Of a stretch of 64,000 nt of DNA, positions 55,416 to 64,000 are shown one piece after another. The stretch lies in contig NC_035437.2 of assembly GCF_002127325.2 (NCBI RefSeq), forward strand, positions 111,244,821 to 111,308,820. Direction: 5' to 3'. The position numbers and the translations under genes are program-made. Each line of letters opens with the position of its first letter. Position 1 is the stretch's first letter. Source of the DNA: Helianthus annuus. Taxonomy: Eukaryota > Streptophyta > Magnoliopsida > Asterales > Asteraceae. The notes below the pieces were generated by a model, which did no database searches, was not told where the DNA came from, and saw only the letters and a program-made list of their open reading frames with translations.

Positions 55416-56643
55416 TCAGTGACCCCTCCTCTTAGACTTCCCCTTTAGCAAGTCTGACAGACCCTTGAAGAAGCCTTGCCGCTCTCTGCGGTCTTCTCGA
55501 ACTTCTCGTTCGACCTGGTTCAACCTATCAAGAACCTCCTGCTGACGCTCCGACGGAATAAGCTGTGGCTGCGGTGGCTGGTACAACGGCTGAGGAGGTG
55601 GTGGCTGCTGGTACACATATGGAGGGTACCCGGTAGTCCAAGGACCACCATAGGGCCCTTCATGGTGTCGAGCGTTGTAATCCCAAGCCTCCTGATATGG
55701 GTCCACGTTGGCATAGTTAAAGCTGTTGTGGCCCGACATTTCAAACGGGTTGTATGCCGCAGAACCGGCGTAAGCAGGAATTGGGTTGTCAAAACCCAAC
55801 GGAGGCGCCCCAGGCACTGAGTTAACATCTGGAATGGGGTTTGATGGAACCCCCATCTGTGGTTCTTCTTCTTCCTCCTGAAGTGGCGGGTAATGACTGC
55901 CACTTGACGGTTGGGGAGTGCTGATGCGGACACCCCCTCGCACGGACATCCGTGCGTTTGACCTCCTCTGCCTCGGTGGCTCCGGAGGCGGTTGCTGTTC
56001 CACTGGTGGTGGTGGTGGCGGAGTAACTGCCACGAAACGAGAATCCTGAGAAGGATCCTGTTGCTGTTGCTGCTGCTGCTGATATGGAGAGGAGTGGTGT
56101 GAGGGGGTAAAATACCAGTCGATGTTCCGGAACCTCTCCTCGTTGCTGTCTGGACCACGATAAGGCGATCCGTGGAAAGATGACCCGTCAGAGATCTCTA
56201 TCGGGTGGTTGGGTGTTCCAGACGCGGGCTCCACGGGGTCCGTGTCTTCGTCCATCTCATCAGCGTGATCACGAGAAGTGATCCTTAGGTCCTAGTGGGT
56301 TGTGACCCACGAGTTCTGGAAAGATATTAGCCGGGTTGAACCGGCTCTGGAAGGTTGGGGTTGGGTCACCAAAGGAGTGGTGAGAGTTGGATCTCTGCAA
56401 GGGTATGAAAGAGGGTGGTTGCTCGTTGGGCTCATTTTCCGATTGGGGCCCAAAGGAGTGCTGGTAAGAAGGTGAAGAGCTGAGGGAAACTGACCGTCTC
56501 CCGGGTTCAACATAGAGCCTCCACGGCTCTTGTGGACTAGTGCTCATGGTAATGGATGGGGTACGCCGGTGCGAAGGCCCGGCTTCGTGATCGTGACCCG
56601 TGACTGGTCCTTTGCCTCGACCGCGAAGAAATCTTGGTGGCAT
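55416..56643 (-). pseudogene. E1 accessory ORF upstream of Gag (Pro/Gln-rich), one frameshift
   Basis: The first part starts at 56643 (MPPRFLRGRGKGPVTGHDHE) and stops at 56269 after NPLGPKDHFS. A second frame from 56255 (MDEDTDPVEPASGTPNHPIE) continues to 55416, so a one-base shift near 56265 probably split one ORF of about 410 codons. The protein is low in complexity: a basic N-terminus, Ser/Pro-rich stretches, a poly-Gln run, poly-Pro, and a charged coiled-coil-like end (QQEVLDRLNQVEREVREDRR) with KGKSKRRGH. TATGCAGGTCAACATG at the start contains a possible splice acceptor. Most Tekay-type elements lack such an ORF, and its function is unknown. Confidence 0.65.
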
Positions 56644-56817
56644 GTTGACCTGCATACAAGTTTTAGATAACAACAACAACATATAATAATAAGACCCAAA
56701 AAATAAAACAAAACAGAGTTTGTCCTATGTTCTTTGTCTAGACTCGGAACTCGAAGAATGTGCAATTCGTGCACTGAGACTAAACACAAAAGGCTAGTGT
56801 TTAATTCACTCAGTGTT

Positions 56818-56830
56818 GGCTCTGATACCA
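56818..56830 (-). other. E1 primer binding site
   Basis: The minus strand reads TGGTATCAGAGCC, three bases from the LTR end GTGTGACA. It is the initiator methionine tRNA type. Confidence 0.9.
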
Positions 56831-56833
56831 ACA

Positions 56834-59800
56834 TGTCACACCCCGAATTTCCACGTGTCACTGGTGGGCCCGGTGGGGGATTAACGTGACGTAGTTCATA
56901 TCATCATAGTCAAACAACACAAATTATAATGCACAGCGGAAGCAAAGATAGATTCATTTCAACTTAAATTATCGTAATATTCGAGTATCACAAAATGTCG
57001 AAATAGAATCCACAGGCAGAATCAAATAAAAAGGAAACTTCATTTCAATAGACTTCATGCATCCTAAGCTTGCGAGACTTCTATGGATGCTTAAGGAGTG
57101 ACCAGCCTATTACGCGTAGTACCTGCACTTAGTCTTTTTGGAAAATACGTCAGTTTACACTGGTAAATACAATTTAACTGACTCATTTTGAAAATGTTTA
57201 AAATTAATTTAAATGCTCGTGGCATAAAACTTTTTATAACTTGGGATAATTATTTGCTTAATAATCTTGTAAAAGAATTACATGTTCGTCCTGCGTTCGG
57301 TAGCCCGGGTCATGCCGGGTTAAAGATTAATAGACACACCACTTAATATAATTCCGCCGCGAGACTTCTCTCGTACCGACGATAATACATGTTGTACAAC
57401 ACTACGGGTGTACGCCTACACCCGAGTGCTAAGGTCGTGGCCATTCTTGGAATGATGCCAAGGATATCCGAGACATGGTCATTAAGCCCCCAAAGGCGTT
57501 AAACAAACAAAACAGCATTTTCAAACGGGTTAATTTGACTGCACCTAACCAAGACCGGTTAAGGTCAATTCCCCGACCAAGCGGTATTTTATATACCGTA
57601 CCCCAAGCCCGTATAGGGAAAATAAGTTAAACGTATTTACCTGAGCAAAGTATAAACCAATATAACGAGTGCACGTAGCTTTTACTGGGCTCCTAGATCT
57701 GGAAATTAAGGTTTTAATAACCTATTAGAATCCTAACGGGTCTTAAGCTTAGACCGGTTAGTTTTATATAAAGATTACGGTTTTAAACGCACAATAAGGC
57801 GAAGACCGTTTTAGAATGTGGTTTTGTCACAACAAGCTTGCACACTTGTTTTATATGGGTAACATACTCGCATTCTGGATTTTGAGACCAAAAAGATATG
57901 GTTTGACCCGTTTCGGCTAAAATGGCCAAACTAGTCACATAAGCCGATCCGAACGCGTATAATGCGTAACGAGTAACCATAAGAGTCAAATACAAGTTTC
58001 TGAAGTCAATATGCTTAAGATATGTTGTGATATCAGAATGATACCTTCCATTATGCCCCAAATGATTTTTCACCAAAACTATGCCTCAGAAGGGCGTTTT
58101 GGTCATTTTATAAGGTGTAAAAGGGTTAAAACGATAACCTGAGTTACAGGTCTGATTAAATTAGTAAATATACTTAATTTACTTAGTTATAACAGTAGGG
58201 TATCAAATACATGTGAAATTTATTATCTTTAACCTTACTATGCACCGTAGGGGCATTTTGGTAATTTCACATGTGCCTAAAAGGTCAATTCTGGAATTCT
58301 GAGTTCAAAACATTTGCCTACTGTTTAGAATATAAAAATTCACTAATTACATCAGTAGGTTCAAACCCTTAAGCTTAATAAGGTTCTAGTGTACACTTAT
58401 GCGTTAAAAATGCCTAAAAAGGCGATTTGGAGCCATTTCCGGGTTTTCTGTAAAAAGCTGATATTTTTAATATTCCAGAAGGCTCAAAATAATTTATTTG
58501 TCATAACAAATCAGTAGAAATTGGTTTGAGGTCAAAAGGATTTGTAAAACTCATTTTATGGCTAAAAAGGGCAAAACCGGTATAAACCGAATTAATCTTA
58601 GAATACTAAGTTATGCTCAGCTTAAAAATAAGTAAAAATCACCAAAAATCCCAAAATATTATTTTATAACAGTGGGTAAAAAGTTTGGTATAAAAATTTG
58701 GGTTTTGATAGGCTATACGTAATTTACGCCATTTAATTAGTAAAGAAGCTCTTAATTACGCTATTGAGCATAACTCTTAATTTAGACCTCAAACTGACTT
58801 CAAATTTTGGGTGCAAGTTTATAAATCAGTAGCTAAGGTGCCTACCCTTTTACATTTTCAAAAATCACGTTTTAAGGTCAATTGGGCATAATGGTCAACA
58901 TATAAGCGATTAACGGAAACATGCATGTGAATAGGATATCTAATGAACCAAGTTGTATAATCTCAGAGAGTTATACTAACATGTAAATAGCTTCAAAAGA
59001 AGCTCTAAGGCAATCCTAATCTTGGCTTAAATGGGTCAGAACTGAAAGTCAAAGCAGAAGTCAAACTTTGCGACTTTCGGTTCCAAACCGAGCCTAAACT
59101 GAAAATTGTCGAGTTGAACATGTTGGAACATGTTCTTACATTAATTACCAAGTTATTTTAATGATCAAACAGGTTGCATGTATCCTACATTGCTAATTAT
59201 GCATTAATTTGCAAATAACCTTTCTGTTGACTTTTTATAATAAGCTTTGACTCGACAATTAGCATAGTTAGAGTGGGAATCTGGAAATACCCTTTTAAGG
59301 GCTTGTTACCCACATAATTACCTACTTAAAGGTACTTTTAATTCGTGATTTGACAGAGCACATTTTAATTAATCACGAAGTCAAACCTTAATTACGACGG
59401 TTTGACTTTTAGCTAATTAACTAAGCTAAAACGAATTAAGAAAAGTTAAGGACACTTACAAGAGTCCTAATTGTGCTTAGGGATCACTAAGAGAGGTGCT
59501 TGCTGTCCAGAGAGCTCCAAGAGTTGAGTTGTGAACTCTTTACAATTGAATGCACAAATGGTTACAACTAGTGGCTCTTATATAGATGTTTTGATGCAAC
59601 AAGATGGTGCCAAACAAGTCTATAGGTGATCCCAGATGAGTCCAAGTGCCCCCTATGCATGAAATACCATTGGGGCAGCCCCTGGTATATAAAACAAGCT
59701 TTTAAAGTCGGTTAACAGGCCTGAATGCCAGCTGTCCACGAATTTCTGATGCTGGGAGTCTGATGCGGCCTGCCTGGGGTTACCAGGGATTCTAATGCGG

Positions 59801-60421
59801 GCCGCCTGACCTGTATAACCTGCCAAACAGGTTTCAAAGTTTGCACTTTTGGTCCCTGGTCCTTTGTAACGTGGTTTTAAGTCCTTAAATTGCATTTTTG
59901 ACCTCTTAACCTTATTTTTAAGGGCCTTGGGACTTTTACTAACTTGGTTAACTCCTTGACCAACCTTGTAACCACTCATAAGGCCATAGAATTCAATGTT
60001 GACGCTTTTAACCCCTCGAACACGAATTTGATCATAACTTTCTCATACGATAACGAAACTTTATGAAATTTTAACCACATATTCTAGTGAGTATATTTTA
60101 TCATTACAAAGCTTCGGGTCTGCCAAAAGGTCACTCAGAGGTATACTTTGCACATGTTGACACTTTTAGCCCCTGTAGTTTGTAATTCCTCACTTTCCTT
60201 TATGTTTCGCTTCGTATGACCCATGATTTATTCGTTGGAAGGTATAAACATTATGTAGGGCTATTTTAGAATATATTTATCTATGGTTGACACTTTGGAC
60301 CCTTATATTCACATAGTTTCCCTGTTTGTCAACTTTAGTCCCTCCAAAGTACTCTTTCTCACGTTCAGAGCTTATGACACGTGTTTATACTTTATTGGAC
60401 ACAAATTTTCAAGGTGTTACA
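56834..60421 (-). repeat. Shared middle LTR (5' LTR of E1, 3' LTR of E2), 3588 bp
   Basis: It is collinear with 46178-49766 with scattered substitutions. The TATA-like sequence is near 59577-59587. The left member of the U3 dyad is altered (GCGGCCTGC near 59765) while the right one is intact. Confidence 0.9.
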
Positions 60422-60457
60422 TCCTCACCCCCTTAAAAGAAATCTCGTCCTCGAGAT

Positions 60458-63400
60458 TTAAGGAAATAGATGAGGGTATTTCTCTTTCATTGAGGATTCT
60501 AGCTCCCACGTGTATTCAGGGCCTCTGCGGGCGTCCCACTTCACCTTGACAATAGGTACAAGCTTTCTCCGAAGCTTCTTTACCTGTCGATCCTCAATCG
60601 ACACAGGTTTTTCCACAAATTTTAAGCTCTCGTCTATATGCACATCTGTGTGTGGTATGACTAGCGACTCATCGGCCAGACATTTCTTCAGATTGCAGAC
60701 GTGAAATACATTATGAATACCATCGAGTTCTTCAGGTAAGTTTAACTTATAAGCCACTGATCCTACACATTCGATGATCTCGAATGGTCCTATATACCTT
60801 GGGCTTAACTTACCTTTCTTACCAAATCGCATCACCCCTTTCCAAGGTGATACTTTGAGCAAAACTTTATCGCCAACCTCAAACTTGAGAGGTTTTCGCC
60901 TTTCATCCGCATAGCTCTTCTGCCTGTCTCGAGCAGCTTTCAGGCGGTCGCGAATTTGGACAATCTTGTCCGTTGTTTCGAAGACTAAGTCAGGACCTGA
61001 TAATTGCGTATCTCCCACTTCTGCCAAGCAAATGGGCGTTCTGCACTTTCTACCATATAGTGCCTCAAAAGGCGCAGCCTTAATGCTAGTATGGTAGCTA
61101 TTATTGTAGGAGAACTCGACCAACGGTAAATGCCTATCCCAACTACCTCCTAGATCAATTACACATGCACGCAGCATGTCTTCCAACGTTTGAATAGTAC
61201 GCTCACTCTGCCCATCCGTCTGAGGATGGTAAGCCGTACTGAAATTCAATTGAATGCCCAGAGACTGTTGGAAACTCTTCCAGAAATGAGATGTGTATCT
61301 AGTATCCCGATCTGAGATAATAGATACTGGTACGCCATGCAAGGCCACAATCTTATCCACGTACAATTGGGCTAGCATGTCAGAGCTGAAGGTCTCTTTA
61401 ATGGGCAGGAAATGTGCTGACTTAGTCAGTCTGTCAACTATGACCCATATAGTATCATTTCCCTTCGGCGTCTTAGGCAATTTGGTGATGAAGTCCATCG
61501 TCACCATTTCCCATTTCCAAGTGGGAATTTCAGGCTGTTGCAGCAAACCTGACGGCTTCTGATGTTCAGCTTTGACTTTAGCACACGTCAAGCATTTAGC
61601 TACATAAGCAGCTATAGACTTTTTCAAGCCTATCCACCAATAATTTGCCTTTAAATCCTGGTACATCTTATCAGCTCCAGGATGGACGGAATACTTGGAA
61701 TTGTGGGCTTCCTTGAGGATAACATCCCGAAGTCCTCCATATACAGGAACCCATATTCGTCCATTTAACCTCAACATTCCGTCCTTGTCGTAGGACAACT
61801 GTTCTTCAGTTACTCCTAATTTCTCCTTAGGATAGTTAGCTTCCAACACAGCTTCCTTCTGTGCAGCTAACAATCTTTCATTCAAACTGTTCTTAATTTC
61901 AATGCTCTTGGCATTGATCCTTATCGGCTTCACTCTTTCCTTCCTGCTCAAAGCATCTGCGACTACATTGGCCTTGCCTGGATGGTATCTTATTTCACAA
62001 TCGTAATCGTTCAAGGTTTCCATCCATCGTCGCTGCCTCATGTTCAAATCCTTCTGATTGAACAGGTGTTGAAGGCTCTTGTGGTCGGAATAGATCACAC
62101 ACTTCGTCCCATACAGATAATGCCTCCAAAGCTTAAGTGCAAATACAACGGCACCCAATTCCAAGTCATGGGTGGTGTAATTCTTTTCGTGCACCTTTAG
62201 TTGACGTGAAGCGTAGGCTATGACCTTGCCTTTTTGCATTAACACACAACCCATTCCGGTGTGTGATGCATCACAATACACCACAAATTCTTCAATGCCT
62301 TCAGGTAGAGTCAGCACTGGTGCGTTACTCAACTTCTGCTTTAAGATATCAAAAGATTCTTGCTGCTTAGGCCCCCAATTAAACTTAATGTTCTTACGCG
62401 TTAACGAAGTTAAGGGTGTAGCAATCCTTGAGAAGTTTTCAATAAAACGCCTATAGTATCCAGCCAAACCTAGGTAGCTACGAATTTCTGAAGGTGTCTT
62501 TGGCTCTTGCCAGTTCATAATAGCTTCTATCTTTGCGGGATCCACTTGAATTCCACGTTCGCTCACAACATGTCCAAGGAACTGGACTTCGCGAAGCCAA
62601 AATTCACACTTTGAAAACTTGGCATAGAGCTTCTCTTGATGGAGCAGTTTAAGAATGCACCGAAGATGCTTCTCATGGTCAGCTTGGTTCTTCGAGTAGA
62701 TGAGGATGTCGTCGATGAAGACGATGACAAATTTATCTCCCACTTAAGGCTTGCATACGCGATTCATGAGATCCATGAATGCGGCAGGTGCGTTAGTGAG
62801 CCCAAAAGGCATCACTAGGAACTCGTAATGACCATAACGAGTCCTAAACGCGGTCTTATGTACGTCCTCCTCCTTGACCTTCAATTGATGATAGCCTGAC
62901 CTGAGATCTATCTTAGAAAAGTAACTCGCTCCCTGCAGCTGGTCGAATAGATCATCGATTCTAGGCAAAGGATATCTGTTCTTGATAGTAACCTTGTTTA
63001 GCTCACGGTAATCAATGCATAGACGCATTGATCCATCCTTCTTTTTGACAAACAGAATAGGCGCTCCCCATGGAGATGAACTAGGTCTAATAAAACCTTT
63101 AGCTAGTAAATCATCTAGCTGTGTCCTTAATTCCTTCATCTCCGTTGGTGCTAATCTATATGGTGCTCTGGCTACTGGTGCAGCTCCGGGGATGATGTCA
63201 ATCTTGAATTCCACCTGCCTATCTGGTGGCAAACCAGGTAGTTCCTCCGGAAAAACCTCGGGATAGTCAGAAATGACTGGTATGTCTTCGATCCTGGGCT
63301 TCTTCTCGTCAATGGTTACTTGTGCCATATAAATGACACAACCCTTACTCGTGCATCCGGATGCCTTAAGCATGGCCACTTGCTCTGACAATCCGTGTTG

Positions 63401-64000
63401 AGTATCTCCCTGAATAGTGAGTGGCTCACCAGATGGGGTCTTGATTACTACCTGGTTCTTGTTGCACACTATCTGGGCTTGGTTACGCGATAACCAATCC
63501 ATTCCTATTACTACATCGAAGCCTGCTAGCTTAAAGGGTAACAAGGACAAAGGAAAAGAGTGGTTCCTAATGGATAGGACACATCCATCTAATACAGTCG
63601 AAACTGTTTCTATTGTTCCATCAGCTAATTCCACTTCATATTTCATACTTAAAACTTTAACAGGTAATTTCAACAGTTCACAGAACTTATTATCTACAAA
63701 GGACCTATCCGCCCCAGAGTCAAACAATACCCTTGCGTAGACATCATTAATGAGAAAAGTACCTGTTATGACATTATCATCTTGAATAGCTTCCTTTGCA
63801 TCCATGCGGAAGACCCTTGCATTAGTCTTCTTTCCCTCTTCCGCTTTCTTGGCAAGTTTCGGGCAGTTGGGTCTAATATGTCCCTTCTCATTACAATTGT
63901 AGCAGGTGGCATCCTTAAGTTTCTTGCAATCTAATGCCTTATGATCCGGGGACTTACAAATCCCACACAGTTTCTGCTGAGATTGGGATCTAGACTCCTG
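60458..64000 (-). pseudogene. E2 polyprotein (zinc knuckles to integrase and chromodomain), single stop in RT, cut by window edge
   Basis: The frame is open from the window edge through [14 protein letters not shown], protease [14 protein letters not shown] and RT to VCKP. There a short replacement (net +3 bp) introduces an in-frame TAA at 62744-62746. The same frame continues from 62743 through [15 protein letters not shown], RNase H, integrase ([28 protein letters not shown]) and the chromodomain-like end [20 protein letters not shown] to the stop at 60458. It lacks the three indels that break E1. Most of Gag and the 5' end are outside the window. Confidence 0.9.

Larger units (their letters stand above)
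46178..64000 (-). mobile_element. Tandem Tekay-like chromovirus array E1-E2 (LTR-internal-LTR-internal)
   Basis: Two internal regions of about 98-99 percent identity share one LTR: LTR 46178-49766, internal 49767-56833, LTR 56834-60421, internal 60422 to the window edge. All are minus strand. The middle LTR has a primer site on its left (for E1) and a purine tract on its right (for E2), so it serves as 5' LTR of E1 and 3' LTR of E2. This is the product expected from recombination between LTRs. The flank CGAAA (46173-46177) is a candidate TSD, but its partner is outside the window. Confidence 0.85.

Noticed and set aside
55520..56158. 212-codon minus-strand ORF overlapping the E1 accessory ORF
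   Set aside because: It is the +1 frame of the accessory ORF and is rich in Arg/His/Thr as expected from a shifted Pro/Gln-rich frame.
46178..60421. Reading E1 and E2 as two independent insertions
   Set aside because: The middle LTR directly joins the primer site of E1 and the purine tract of E2 with no host sequence or TSD between; a shared-LTR tandem is simpler.

Overview
The window is repeat-dense plant nuclear DNA, most likely from an Asteraceae genome. I infer the family from recognising the retroelement proteins; no marker proves it. I see no intact host gene, no rRNA or tRNA gene and no prokaryotic feature. Nearly everything is transposable elements inserted into each other, and most boundaries can be fixed from terminal repeats and target-site duplications (TSDs). 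Left part (1-9.7 kb): the 5' end of a minus-strand Ty1/copia element (gag 1-440, primer site 1435-1446, LTR from 1449), a lone minus-strand LTR, an Athila-like LTR fragment split by a 1.5-kb MULE with a 9-10-bp TSD, a 5'-truncated LINE with a 12-bp TSD, and a small TIR element. Middle left (11.3-18.8 kb): three related TIR elements in a row, each bounded by TA-type microsatellite; the first contains a 2.55-kb non-autonomous LTR element (D, TSD CCTAA), the third a 535-bp MULE (TSD TTTATAAAA). An 806-bp perfect (TACA)n tract lies between the first two. Centre (21.3-26.4 kb): a minus-strand LTR followed by a plus-strand spliced pseudogene of the plant 'putative gypsy type transposon' family, i.e. 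probably an antisense ORF of a Tat-type element. One of its exons is split by a 2.17-kb LTR element (TSD TGAAC) encoding a zinc-knuckle, beta-barrel and ARID-like fusion protein. Right (26.4-64 kb): a minus-strand Athila element (B: gag, protease, RT, RNase H, integrase, intact env-like ORF). Its 3' LTR is split by a young gag-protease-only Athila element (A, 27171-34940, TSD GAGTC). Its gag is split by a solo LTR (C, 44212-45417). Its 5' part is displaced by a tandem LTR-internal-LTR-internal array of a Tekay-like chromovirus (E1 and E2, 46178 to the window edge). The most interesting signal is one no feature class names. Seven or more unrelated elements each carry their own short palindromic word in many copies. 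In three Athila-type families the words come in pairs with a family-constant spacer (9 bp in A, 8 bp in B and C), and in LTRs the clusters lie just upstream of the TATA box. Two further sets of hairpins show compensatory arm changes around a constant loop: five between the accessory ORF and gag of E1, and four next to polypurine tracts in A and B.
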